Source: Lotus japonicus (Eukaryota; Streptophyta; Magnoliopsida; Fabales; Fabaceae). From it: DNA of 64,000 nucleotides. Below the pieces are notes generated by a model, which saw nothing but the letters and a program-made list of their open reading frames with translations, did no database searches and was not told the origin of the DNA. Of this stretch, positions 11,555 through 22,694 are shown piece after piece; positions within the stretch are counted from its first letter, which is position 1, and each line of letters opens with the position of its first letter. The stretch is taken from the NCBI RefSeq assembly GCF_012489685.1, contig NC_080043.1:28552743-28616742 (forward strand), in the 5' to 3' direction. The position numbers were made by a program, and so were the translations under genes.

Positions 11555-13155
11555 TTTTTTATGAACGCATTAAGTGTTTATTCACACTATACTTTTCTTT
11601 CATCTTATTTTTCTTCTTTCTCAATTTTCTTTTCCTATTATATACGAGAGTATCCAAATCCATATATTTCTTTTTTTTCATCCTATTTATGTCAGCATAT
11701 AACGGTGCTAACATAAGGACAAAATAAATAAATTCACATGACTCCCATGATGAAATGTGTTCACTCCTACTTCTACTCTCGTGATCATAAGAAGATTATG
11801 ATTAATAAGTTTTTTTAATAAGCAAAGTATTAGGATTAATAAGTGACTCACATCAATTTTAAAAAAATAAAAAAATAAGTGACTCACATCAATCTATCTT
11901 TAAAACCCTCCATCCATACATGTGAAATTTAATCTCACAGAATCTAATCACAATTTAGCTGAGTATATATGCTATTTTAACCATCGTTTTTCGTTCAACA
12001 ACAATAGCAAGTTTAAACTTCCGGCAAATATATAAGCATGGGTGTAATCATACCGAATTGGTTTGAATTTAGAGTATTTAAATGTCAGAACTAATCAAAC
12101 ATATTCAGTTTAGGTAGATTCGAATTTCCTGATTTTTGCTTTTAAACCCGAACTAAACCAACCCAATTTCAAGTGGATTGATTCGGATCAGATGATCGAA
12201 CTTGAAATAAAAAAAATATCTTTTAAAAATTTGCTTGAAAATTATTCTAAAAACCTAAAAATTAAAAAAATATATATATAGAAAAATCAAACACTTTCAA
12301 AAAACAAAACATTCAATAATGACATAATCAATATAATCTAAATAAAACTAACATCTTCAATACAAATATAAATAAGCAATGTAATGGATTAGAGTGTTTG
12401 GACCGCATGCAAATAACAATTCTCAATTCATTAGATTGGTTCGTATTGATTGGTTTTTCAATCCCCAAATCTAATACCCGAACCTATAGTGATCGAATGC
12501 AGTAAAAAAATCAAAATAGAATTAATTATCAAATCCAACCCACCATAATGTGTTCAGTTTAATCGGATTCGGAGATCGGAGACAGTATTCACGCACACCA
12601 ATATATAAGTAACAAAACTCATAGATTTTGTCGTGTATTACCGGTAACTTACCTAATAATACTACATGATGTAGGGTCATTGTCTTAAAAAATCTTAAAA
12701 GAGTCCCGTGTCAGAAGCAAAGCAATCGAAAAAGTCAACACACAATTAGATGGACCGACATAGAAACGCGTAGATTCCAATAAAAATAATCTTAGTCTTC
12801 AACTAATGTTAGCCATATTGTTCTTTCTTTTCTGGCAAATCGCACACTGCAAAAATCAAAGTTATGACTTAAGACACAGTTTACTTTGAATGGTACACCA
12901 CCTCTGAGTTGGTTTCTTGACCAATCCCATTTTATTATTCTCTTGCTTGCCTCCTCTTCCACTCTACTCTTCAACAAAACTTTTTACTTTTTGCCACTTT
13001 TTCTAAGCAAATTTCGGTGAGTTTAGGAAGAAAAACACTGGAAACACACAGGGTTGAAGGGTCTTGTTGATGGGTCTGCAACTTCATGAGACCAACATTT
13101 GTTCACTCAATTCTTCAGTTTTGTGTTGTTTTGCTGTCACTCAGAGTAGACACCA
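11555..13155. other. Intergenic region upstream of the receptor-like protein gene
   Basis: AT-rich, with no gene. Around 12040-12600 is a degenerate repeat rich in AACCNAACC/GGTTTGG-type motifs (for example CCGAATTGGTTTGAATT), which resembles old non-coding repeats found widely in plants. The last ~150 bases should hold the receptor gene promoter and leader; no clear TATA box could be chosen. Confidence 0.35.
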
Positions 13156-16100
13156 ATGAGAATTACATTGTTTTCATTGCTTTCCTTCATTCTCTGTCTC
13201 TGGATATATCTCAGCATCCACATCTCTGTTGCTTCTGCCAAATGTCTTCAAGATCAGCAATCATTGCTCCTTCAATTAAAAAACAGTCTCAAATTGAGCC
13301 CTGATAGTTCTAGCAAATTAAAGCTGTGGAATCAAAGCATTTCTTGCTGTGATTGGAGTGGTGTGAGCTGTGACAATGGTGGAAATGTTATTGGCCTTGA
13401 CCTGAGTGGAGAATCAATCATTGGTGGATTTGACAATTCAAGTATCCTTTTCAGTTTCCAACATCTCCAGAAACTGAACTTGGCTGTTAACAATTTCAAT
13501 TCTGCCATTCCTTCTGGATTCAACAAGTTGGACAAGTTAACTTATCTGAATATGTCATATGCTGGCTTTGTGGGGCAGATTCCCATAGAGATTTCTCTCC
13601 TGACAAGGTTGGTTACTCTTGACATCTCTTCTCTTAGCTATTTAACAGGCCAAGAGATGAAACTTGAGAACCCAAATCTACAAAAGCTGGTCCAAAGTCT
13701 CACTAGTCTTAGGAAATTGTATCTGGATGGTGTAAGTATAACAGCTGAGGGACAGGATTGGTGCAATGCTTTGCAGCCGTTGCGCAACCTGCGAGAACTG
13801 AGCATGCCCTTCTGCTGTCTCTCAGGACCCATTGATTCCACCCTGACAAGACTTGAGAATCTATCAGTCATTATTCTTGATGGGAACAATTTTTCATCAC
13901 CAGTGCCAGAAACATTTGCCAATTTCAAAAATCTGACCACCCTCAGTCTCGCGTCTTGCAAGTTGACTGGAAGGTTTCCTGAGAAGATCTTCCAGATTGG
14001 AACATTGTCAGTTATTGACATATCATCCAACAGCAATCTCCATGGTTTGTTTCCAGACTTCCCAATAAATGGATCTCTGCAGACCTTAAGAGTAAGTAAC
14101 ACAAGCTTCTCTGGAGAATTTCCACCCTCTATTGCTAACATGAGGCACTTATCTGAATTGGATCTATCCTATTGTCAATTTAATGGAACACTTCCCAATA
14201 CAATGTCAAACCTCACAGAACTCAAGTACCTGGATTTGTCATTTAACAGCTTCACCGGTGCATTGCCATCATTTGCTCTGGCCAAAAAACTTGCCCACAT
14301 AGACCTTTCTCATAATGGTTTAAGTGGGGAAATTCCATCATCTTCTCACTTTGAAGGATTGAACGAACTTGTCAGCATTGACTTGCGTTATAATTCTATC
14401 AATGGTAGCATTCCTTCAACACTTTTTACACTGCCATCCCTTCGGAAGATTCAGCTTTCCTTCAACCAGTTTAGTCAACTAGATGAATTCAGGAATGCAT
14501 CTCCCTCTAAATTAAACACCCTTGATTTAAGTAGCAATGATCTATCAGGGCCTTTTCCGGCATCTATCTACCAGCTCGCTACACTCTCTATCCTCAAACT
14601 TGCCTCCAACAAGTTCAATGGGACAATGCAGCTAAATAAGCTTTTGGAGCTCAGAAATTTAACTGCACTAGACCTTTCACAAAACAACTTATCAGTCAAT
14701 GTGAACGTTACAAATGTTGAGCTGCCTTCATTTCCCAACATTAGCAATCTCAATTTGGCATCCTGTAATTTGACAACGTTCCCTGGTTTCTTGAGAAACC
14801 AATCCAGATTAAATGTTCTGGACCTTTCAGATAACCAGATTCAAGGAAAAGTGCCCAACTGGATTTGGAAACTGCAAAGTCTTCAAAGCCTTAATATTTC
14901 TCACAATTTGCTGACTGACTTTGAAGGGCCTTTGCAGAATCTTACTTCCAACTTGATAGTCCTTGACCTTCATGACAATCAACTTCAGGGGACAGTACCT
15001 GTTTTTCCTCAATATGCCGTCTATTTGGATTATTCAAGCAACAAATTCAGGTCTGCTATCCCACAAGATATCGGTAATTACCAGTCGTTTACTATTTTTC
15101 TTTCTCTTTCAAACAATAGCTTTCATGGAAGCATCCCAGATTCCCTCTGTAGTGCCTCAAGTCTTCAAGTGCTTGATCTTTCCATTAATAATATTTCTGG
15201 AGCAATTCCCTCATGCTTAATGGCAATGACCGAGACCCTTGGGGTATTAAATCTGAGAATGAACAATCTCACAGGTCCCATCCCAGATACTTTTCCAGCT
15301 TCCTGTGCTCTAAGGACTCTGGATCTCCAGAAAAATAAATTAGATGGTCAGATTCCAAAATCTCTTGCTAATTGCTCAGCACTAGAAGTCTTAGACCTTG
15401 GGAAAAACCGTATTGTTGATGGCTTTCCATGCATGTTGAAGAACATATCCACACTCCGAGTCTTGGTCTTGAGTAAAAACAAATTCCATGGTCCCATTGG
15501 ATGTCCCCAGAATAATGGTACTTGGAAAAGGCTTCAGATAGTTGATCTAGCCTTTAACAACTTCAGCGGAAAACTACCAGGAAAATGCTTCACAAGGTGG
15601 GAGGCAATGATGTCTGGTGAAAACCAAGCTGATTCTAAGGTAAATCACATCCGATTTCAGGTTCTTCAATATGATCAAATATACTATCAGGATTCAGTGA
15701 CAGTTACAAGCAAAGGTCAGGGGATGGAGCTGGTTAAGATTCTAACTGTCTTCACTTCCATTGATTTCTCATCCAATCACTTCCAAGGGGAAATACCAAA
15801 AGAGCTATTTGACTTTAAAGAACTCTATGTGCTTAATTTATCAAACAATGCTCTTTCTGGCCAAATTCAATCATCTATAGGAAATCTGAAGCAGCTTGAG
15901 TCCCTGGACCTGTCAAATAACTCACTGGAAGGAGAAATTCCCACAGAGATTGCAAGGCTATCTTTCCTATCATTCCTGAACCTCACATTTAATCAACTGT
16001 CCGGAAAAATCCCTACAGGCACCCAAATTCAATCATTTTCAGAAGCTTCCTTCATTGGCAATAAAGGATTATGTGGCCCTCCTTTGACTGCAAGCTGCAG

Positions 16101-16545
16101 TGCTAATCCAAGTCCACCAATGACAGAAGAATCAGACACAGAATTTGATTGGGACTGTATACCCACCGGAATTGGCTTTGGGGTTGGAGCTGGACTAGTT
16201 TTTGCCCCATTGATGATGTGGGACAGAGGAAGAAAATGGAGCAATGATATCACAGACAAAATTCTTATGGCAATTCTTCCATTGTTCGGGTTAGCTTATA
16301 CCCCAATTGATGATGATGATGATGATGATGATGAAGGGGACAACGAGCAAGACTCAAATATGACAGAGGACAGTGATTATGATGAGGAGGAAGAAGATTA
16401 TCCAAGGTTCAGAGGGAGGTACTGTATCTTTTGTTCCAAGTTTGACATCACTATGAAGAAGGTCATTCATGACCCAAGCTGCACGTGCTGTCAACCATCA
16501 CCAGCTTCAAATTCTACTCATTCATCAGATTCAGATTCCTCTTAG
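13156..16545 (+). CDS. Extracellular LRR receptor-like protein (RLP, Cf/Ve1 type)
   Basis: A single-exon gene of 1129 codons. Residues 1-28 form a signal peptide ending ASVASA-like. The LRR N-terminal cap follows, with Cys30 and CCDWSGVSC around 64-72. About 30 plant-type extracellular LRRs (LxxLxxLxxLxLxxNxLxGxIP) run to about residue 980, with an island-like break near 800-840 (before SVTVTSKGQ). A C-terminal cap (GLCGPPL) and an acidic juxtamembrane stretch (TEESDTEFDWD) come next. One transmembrane helix with GxxxG spacing lies at about 1003-1023. The cytoplasmic tail has no kinase but a run of eight or nine Asp near 1053-1062 and a Cys-rich end (CIFCSKF...CTCC). Such RLPs bind pathogen or developmental ligands at the plasma membrane and signal through SOBIR1/BAK1-type kinases. 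The overall pattern is closest to the Ve1/RLP7 group. The frame is intact. Confidence 0.93.
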   Translation: MRITLFSLLSFILCLWIYLSIHISVASAKCLQDQQSLLLQLKNSLKLSPDSSSKLKLWNQSISCCDWSGVSCDNGGNVIGLDLSGESIIGGFDNSSILFSFQHLQKLNLAVNNFNSAIPSGFNKLDKLTYLNMSYAGFVGQIPIEISLLTRLVTLDISSLSYLTGQEMKLENPNLQKLVQSLTSLRKLYLDGVSITAEGQDWCNALQPLRNLRELSMPFCCLSGPIDSTLTRLENLSVIILDGNNFSSPVPETFANFKNLTTLSLASCKLTGRFPEKIFQIGTLSVIDISSNSNLHGLFPDFPINGSLQTLRVSNTSFSGEFPPSIANMRHLSELDLSYCQFNGTLPNTMSNLTELKYLDLSFNSFTGALPSFALAKKLAHIDLSHNGLSGEIPSSSHFEGLNELVSIDLRYNSINGSIPSTLFTLPSLRKIQLSFNQFSQLDEFRNASPSKLNTLDLSSNDLSGPFPASIYQLATLSILKLASNKFNGTMQLNKLLELRNLTALDLSQNNLSVNVNVTNVELPSFPNISNLNLASCNLTTFPGFLRNQSRLNVLDLSDNQIQGKVPNWIWKLQSLQSLNISHNLLTDFEGPLQNLTSNLIVLDLHDNQLQGTVPVFPQYAVYLDYSSNKFRSAIPQDIGNYQSFTIFLSLSNNSFHGSIPDSLCSASSLQVLDLSINNISGAIPSCLMAMTETLGVLNLRMNNLTGPIPDTFPASCALRTLDLQKNKLDGQIPKSLANCSALEVLDLGKNRIVDGFPCMLKNISTLRVLVLSKNKFHGPIGCPQNNGTWKRLQIVDLAFNNFSGKLPGKCFTRWEAMMSGENQADSKVNHIRFQVLQYDQIYYQDSVTVTSKGQGMELVKILTVFTSIDFSSNHFQGEIPKELFDFKELYVLNLSNNALSGQIQSSIGNLKQLESLDLSNNSLEGEIPTEIARLSFLSFLNLTFNQLSGKIPTGTQIQSFSEASFIGNKGLCGPPLTASCSANPSPPMTEESDTEFDWDCIPTGIGFGVGAGLVFAPLMMWDRGRKWSNDITDKILMAILPLFGLAYTPIDDDDDDDDEGDNEQDSNMTEDSDYDEEEEDYPRFRGRYCIFCSKFDITMKKVIHDPSCTCCQPSPASNSTHSSDSDSS

Positions 16546-17784
16546 TCCTCCCATAAAAGATGAAAATGTGATAATCTGCTTCTGCTTCTTTTCTTTTTTC
16601 TTGTCTTTATTCTTTCTTCTGAATGCCTACATGTGTATATGTTGTACATAAACACACAAATTCATCCCAATGGTGGCAACCAACAATGATAAAACAATAA
16701 GCAATGGTGTCCATTTTGATTTTTCAGAAGGTTTTGTAGTAATCAATGATAAGAAAAAAAAAAAACTCAAGGAATAAAGCCAATGCTCATTCAGGATTTT
16801 CATCAAACACTTGGAGTGCTTACCTATCCAATGACTGCTTAAACGTTTGTGTTTTAGTTGGGAGAACCATGCTCATCCATCAATAATAGCACTTTGTAGA
16901 GTAGCTAAGAACTAGGAAAGTGCAAATCGCTGTTTAGTTGAAACAAAACGCACAGGCTTAGATTTCAACAAGGAGTATGGACTCTTGGCAGTTGAATAGT
17001 AATTTGTTCCTTGGCAAAAATACAATTTCTTTTATCTAGAGGAACTAGAGGTATATTTTTCAGATTAAAGCTTGCACTTGAAACTACTTTGATCTCCTAA
17101 TTGTATCATGTGAGGGAAATCAAAATCAGGAGATGCTTAAGGTCACTGTACTATGCAGGGCTTGAGGTCATTGGAGATGTTCTTATAATGCAATTAAGCA
17201 TCCAATAAAACGTTTGGGCTTTGTGATTAGAGCCAGAGGCACTGTTTGCACAAAATATTTTCTTCACCTACACCACATAATAGTTGTAAGATGTTTTCTT
17301 TACCATTGTTACCTGTTCATTAACTTTCAATAATTAATTCAAAAATGATTTGTAGACATCTATTTGGTATAGACACTTTGAGAAAGAAGAAATGAATGCG
17401 ATATATAATTTGATGTGATATGAAATAAGAAATAGAGAAAAAATAGGTATTTACGCATGTCTATTCTATTGAATTGTGTTCGAATTAGAACTCAAATTGA
17501 TTTTGGAATTCAATGTATTAGAATATAAAAAGTATATATAGATTGTTATATTTTATAAAAATATTCTAAATTTATCATTAAATCTGTAACTTTAAAATTA
17601 TTCCATACTATACTCAATTAAGACAAGGGCTTTTTTGGCACGCTGCATTAGGTATCATAGTATAAGCTTATACAATACATTATAGACTTATCCATTTACT
17701 GGTGCTAACACATTGTATTTTGTAAGCTTATACATCAATCCACTCTTATACATCAAATTATGGATTATTTAATCCACCCTAGAG
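16546..17784. other. 3' flank of RLP and gene-free sequence
   Basis: Begins with the RLP 3' UTR (TTTGTCTTT-rich), then AT-rich DNA without ORFs. I see no mobile element with recognisable ends. Confidence 0.4.
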
Positions 17785-17814
17785 ATGATGGATAAGACAT
17801 TGATAAGAGTGGGA

Positions 17815-18350
17815 TGTATAACCCACCACTACAACCCTCCACTATCGTTACCACACCACCCTCCACCATTGCTACCACCACTCTCCACGACCGCCCTCCA
17901 CCACCACCGCCACTACCGCCTACACCGTCCCCGCCACCACTACTATCATTGTCATTGTTGTCGTCGCTATCACCACTAAAACCGGACCTTCCACCACCAC
18001 CACCTCAGCTATCATTGTCACCACCGCCACCACTAGATACCGCCATGACCCACCACCACCACTACTATCACAACCACCTTCCTCCATCGCCGCCGCCACC
18101 ACCACTGCCACCAATCATCACAATCACTTCCAATACCACCACCGTCGTCACCACTTAAACCACCACTGCCACTACCGCCGCCACAACCCTCCACCATCGC
18201 CTCCACCACCACCACCACCGCTATCGTTATCGTCATCTTCACTTCCAACACCACTACCGTCGTCGCCACCCTAACCACCATCCTCCACCACCACCATCGC
18301 AATTGTCGCTACCACGTTGGCCGCCACCGCCATCTTTACCACCCACTAAC
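17815..18350. repeat. CAC/CCG-rich trinucleotide low-complexity block
   Basis: A 530-base stretch made of degenerate CCA/CAC/CCG/TCA triplets, giving apparent Pro/Thr/His-rich ORFs on plus and Gly/Val-rich ORFs on minus. There is no splice or promoter context. It resembles an expanded microsatellite rather than a gene. Confidence 0.8.
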
Positions 18351-18802
18351 ACCATCTTCATTTTTATAATATAAATCATTAAATCATTATTAAATATTTC
18401 ACAAAACATGAGTTTTATATTAATTTAAACGAAATGATAAGTAATACAGAGTGTATGACCAAACGTCATATAGTATTAAAATTTTGCTAGACCTGACTAT
18501 CAGAAACATACTAAATGGGCCTAAAAAATACAATTATGGATTTCATGGTAAAATCAAAAGTTTGTGTGGTTAACCAAAGAGAAAAGATTTTGATGGTAGA
18601 GAGGGTACGGAAGGGAAAGAGAAGAGTGGAATTTTAAATTATATGATATCATGTTTGGTTGAGAGAAGGGGTCGAAGGGGAAGAGATGGTAAATAAACTC
18701 TTTTTCTTATCACATCACAATTCATATATAGCACATTTTATTCTCTGTTGTAATTTTTTTACCTCATTTTCTTCTTTTTTATCACATTATATATTATAAG
18801 AT

Positions 18803-19808
18803 GGGTTCATTTACCGTGCACAAGTTTTTCCTTGTGTAAGGTTGCACAACCCTAAAAAAACCTTCTACAGCAGTTGGTTCCGGTCTTTTTCATTTAAAAA
18901 TAAATACAAAATGTATTTTCAGTTTTAGCCCATATTTAACATAAATCATGATTTAAATCTCATACTTCATGTAATTCATTCTTTTCCCTATTATTTATGA
19001 ATTCAACAAATGACCCTGGACACACATCAGATATAATTTCAGATTTCATTGGATCTGATATGTTTATTATTGAGATTTGAGAATGAAATAGAATAGAACA
19101 ACCATATAACGTCAAAGCTTTGGCCGAACAAGGATCTGCTTGAGCATAAATTCTTTATTCATTATCACCTTCATCCTCTAGCTCCAAAAACCCAGAAATT
19201 GAAATTTTTTCATCACCTTCTCTAACATTCTTTCATCATCTTCATCCTCCAACAATAAAAACTCAGAAAACTAAATTTATTGACCATCATTCTTTCATCA
19301 TCTTCATTCTCCAACAAAACATAAACCCAGAAAAACAAATTATTCATCATCATCTTCATCTTCCAAAGCCCCAAATTCGCACCAACATGAACCCAACCCC
19401 CAACCCAATTTCGCATAACCAGAATTCGAAAGCCCTAAATTCGCACCAACAGATCGAAGCCAGAAGAGAAGGGCGAAGAGAACCCTAACTACCCAAAAGA
19501 ATTCGAACCATGAACCAGAAGAGAAGGTCGAAGCGAAGAGAAGGTGGCCACACTGCGAGATAGACGATGATGGTAGAGAAGAGGGAATGAAACACGATGA
19601 CAGGGTCCAAATTGCCTCGGGGTAAAACTTGTTGTTATCAATAGATTTTGGGAATTTTTATAGTTTAAGAAACTAGTGGGTCAGAACATAATTTAGTAAA
19701 ATAAAAAAATTTCAAAAAGAAATAACTGTGGAGAAACCTACTATAAAAGGTTATTCTAGGGTTGTGCAACCTTACACAAGAAAAAACTTGTGTACCATAA
19801 ATGAACCC
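18803..19808. mobile_element. Non-autonomous inverted-repeat DNA transposon (1006 bp)
   Basis: The first ~62 bases (GGGTTCATTTACC..., GCACAACCCTA) are repeated in inverted orientation at 19747-19808 with about seven mismatches. The interior contains tandem CATCATTCTTTCATC-type repeats and no transposase. Flanks TTATAAGAT (left) and TTATTTTTC (right) share only TTAT, so the target duplication is uncertain. The long TIRs suggest a Mutator-like MITE. Confidence 0.75.
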
Positions 19809-20199
19809 TTATTTTTCTCTCTTATGTTCCTACTCTTAAAGTTCATATTTCTCTCTTAAAATGTAAGGTAGAGAGGTGTAATGTAAACACAACTCAATCA
19901 TCTATATTACATTTTCATTTCTCTCTTCTTGTATTATGTTTTATGTGTGAATTGTGTGTAAACCCATTACCATCAATATCTTTATCCAAATCCAAATACA
20001 ATTAACTAATGAAATGCCAGAGCTCAAATCAATCAAAGCACACTCGAGATGCTTTCTGCCTAACTTTAGATCCTTGAAATTCGTCTAGAGAACTCTACTA
20101 TCCTCCACGTATTCAAGTACGTGTTGCGTCCCTGCGACCCTCCTCCATTCTCTCGACGCCGCGCGTCACACACCCACCATTTCCCGAACCCTCCACCGC

Positions 20200-20208
20200 C
20201 ATAAATAA
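20200..20208 (+). promoter_or_regulatory. TATA-like box of PEBP gene 1
   Basis: CATAAATAA about 105 bases before the ATG at 20311, within a C-rich leader. It is the best TATA candidate in this promoter. Confidence 0.4.
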
Positions 20209-20310
20209 CCAAACCACTCGTCCATTCCAAAACAAAATCACCACATTCACCACCACAAACATCAATCAAAGGAGAACAAGAACAAGCTCGAAAACACTCA
20301 CATCACAACA

Positions 20311-20986
20311 ATGGCAAGCGATGGAAGCGACGAGTTCAGGCTGGTGTCACCCTCGATAAGCAACGAGGGGAGGCTACCAAGACACTACACCGATGAAGGA
20401 CAAGGAGCGAAGAAGAACATATCTCCACCGTTGGAGTGGTACAACCTCCCGCAGGATACTAAATCTCTAGCTCTCGTCGTGGAGGACATTGACGCGCCTG
20501 AGCCGGAGGATCCAATTGTGCCCTGGACCCACTGGGTGGTTGTCAATATCCCGCCGACGATTAAGGGGCTGCCGGAGGGATTCTCCGGCAAAGAGGAGGA
20601 GATGGGCGGGGACTATTCCGGGATCAAGGAAGGGACCAATGATTTGAAGAAAACTGGGTGGCATGGTCCTAGGTTGCCCAACCACGGTCATAGGTTGCAG
20701 TTTAAGCTTTATGCTTTGGATGATCAGCTTCACCTTGGTAACAAGGTATGTGTCGTGTAAATAGATAACATTTTAGTGTGTTTGGACATTAATCTTTTTA
20801 ACATATATAAGAACACAGTTACCTCAATCCATAAGAAAAGTTTAATTTAATTTACTTTTTATCTTGAATCTCAATGCATATGACATGTTGAGAATTGATT
20901 GTTTTTTGCAGGTGACGAAGGAGAAGCTGTTGGATTCCATTGGAGGGCATGTGCTAGGAGAAGCTGGCTTGACGGCTATTTTCTGA
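20311..20986 (+). CDS. PEBP-family protein (YbhB/YbcL type), copy 1
   Basis: Two exons, 20311-20745 and 20912-20986, joined in phase 0 across a 166-base GT-AG intron (AACAAG|GTATG ... TTTGCAG|GTGACG), giving 169 residues. The protein has the PEBP fold signatures: ISPPLEW near residue 32, LVVEDIDAP, the WTHWVVVNIP strand, LPEGFSG, and the NHGHR.QFKLYAL motif. It belongs to the bacterial-like YbhB/YbcL branch (like Arabidopsis At5g01300), not the FT/TFL1 branch, because it lacks the segment typical of FT. Members are small cytosolic proteins thought to bind anionic ligands; the physiological role in plants is unclear. A second copy lies 3.1 kb downstream in the same orientation. The start is chosen because MAS...EFRLVSP aligns with copy 2. 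Confidence 0.92.
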
Positions 20987-21436
20987 TGTGTTAATGTAAA
21001 AATATATATTAATATTGTAAGGTTGTTGTGTGTGTTAGATACTCATGTACCATTATGAATGTGATACCAAGCAATGAGATTTTTAAGCATTCTGTCAAAT
21101 AATCCTTTGCTTGTATCTCTTTTTTATTAATTATTGTTTGAACGAATAATTATTTCCAAGAAATTTAACTAGCAAAGTTAATCAGGATATTAACTTCCTA
21201 AACTAAAAATTTACATTAGCAACTGAGTGATTGATTTAAGCAGAATATGTTCGATTGTGATCCCTAAGTAATATCTCGGTTCATAAAAAAAAAACTGGAA
21301 GAGGTAGATAGATCTAGTAGAATGAGGAAAAAGAGGATTGTAGCCTCTATTAACCATCCTAATTAATTACGTTAATTAGTTATATGCAAAATTTAGCTGT
21401 GTTCAAAATCTAGTCTCAAGAGGAAAGTATATTCGA

Positions 21437-21795
21437 TGTATTAGAATATAATATAAAATCAGTCATTTGGTATTTACTTAACAATTTACCCTTTTGAGAT
21501 AATTAGTTCTTCGATGTGGTATTGAAGTTTTTATGATTTAACAGTCTAGAGTTCGATTATTGTTTCTCTCACTTTCTATTGAAAAGTGAAATTTAAGCAC
21601 ATAGTAGGTGAGTTTGTGCATTTATCGGGCTTTAAACCTAAAGGGCTCTTGTGGGGAGTGTTAGAATATAATATAAAATTATTCATATGACTCTTACTCA
21701 ACAGCTTGTGGGGGAGTGTTAGAATATAATATAAAATTATTCATATGACTCTTACTCAACAGCTTAACCTTTTTGAAGAAAATCTCTGGTTCGTT
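21437..21795 (+). mobile_element. TRIM element with three LTR copies
   Basis: An LTR-like unit (T[G]TTAGAATATAATATAAAA) occurs at 21437-21516, 21659-21706 (cut short) and 21717-about 21795. A PBS-like TGGTATTGAAG at 21517-21527 (degenerate initiator-Met tRNA complement) follows the first copy. Purine-rich GTGGGGAGTG / GTGGGGGAGTG precedes copies 2 and 3. The interior has no coding capacity. The third copy suggests a tandem duplication of the PPT-LTR junction. Confidence 0.7.
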
Positions 21796-21984
21796 TCTCT
21801 AAAATTGTTTAGAACTAGTAAGATGAAATCAAAATTTTAGACCCGTTTTTATGATCATATATTCTTCATATGACATTCTTTTTTGTAAGGAATTACTTGG
21901 TCGGATCAAAGATGTATGATTTATTGAACGGACGCTTTGTTGCACCGCTCTTTGTGGAAACCAAGTGGACATTGAGCTGAGTGC

Positions 21985-22200
21985 TTACATGTCACTTTGT
22001 TGCTCAAGTTAGTAAAATTAAACAATAAATATAGATTAAGGTTGAAGGTACGTTGAAGGTACTCTATACCTGGGTGTGTCACTTAGTTGTGTAGAAAGAC
22101 ATCGGTTGTGGATACCTACATGTCACTTTGATGCTCAAATCAATAAAATTGAAGGATGAATAACGACTAAAGTTGAAGGTACCCAATACCTAGGTGTGCA
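21985..22200. repeat. Two-copy tandem repeat, about 130 bp period
   Basis: ACATGTCACTTTG.TGCTCAA...GTTGAAGGTAC...TACCT.GGTGTG occurs twice head to tail (start about 21985 and about 22118), diverged by roughly 20 percent. There is no coding potential. Confidence 0.55.
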
Positions 22201-22429
22201 TCTTGGTGTTTGTTTTCACATTAAGGTGTAACATATTTGAAAGCAACTATCTTCAGATATAATATAGATACCTTAAGATATAACAAATGTATTGGTAGTA
22301 TAAGATTTCACGTCTTAGCTTAGGCGACAAATCTCCAGGATAGTTTGAAGTTGGTCTGGACCCGTGGCTTTAAGAGGATAGAGTGAGAGGTACGAAGATG
22401 GTGTTAGCTTTGGAGGATAATGGTAGTAG

Positions 22430-22694
22430 GAAATTTTGTGCCGCTCTTGAACGATATCATTAAGCTCGTTCACAAGGATTAGGTGGTATACGTTTGTTGT
22501 GTCAGTCGTTATTGCAACGCTCTTGCAGATTGTTTGGCTAAGTTTGGGCCCTTTTCTTCCCTCGAGCTTCCAGGTCCTTGAGGCGTCATTTTTTGAGTTT
22601 TTCTAAGGGCTCACTTCTTGGTTTATAGTTTTTCTTTGTTGTATTAGCTTTTCGGTGTACCAAGAAAATGAGTCTTTATCGACCAAAAAAAAAA
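22430..22694 (+). mobile_element. LINE 3'-end fragment with poly(A)
   Basis: The segment 22506-22555 translates as RYCNALADCLAKFGP, matching the RNase H C-terminal signature (REGN.CADALAKLG) found in plant L1-type LINEs. A 3' UTR of ~130 bases follows, ending in a poly(A) run at 22685-22694. The upstream reading frame is broken. This is a 5'-truncated insertion. Confidence 0.6.

Noticed and set aside
17785..18302. Pro/Thr/His-rich and Gly/Val-rich ORFs on both strands
   Set aside because: They arise from a degenerate CAC-triplet block and have no start context, splice sites or homology-like conservation.
20385..20733. Minus-strand ORFs across PEBP copy 1
   Set aside because: Shadows of the real exon; the plus strand has PEBP motifs and a matching paralogue.
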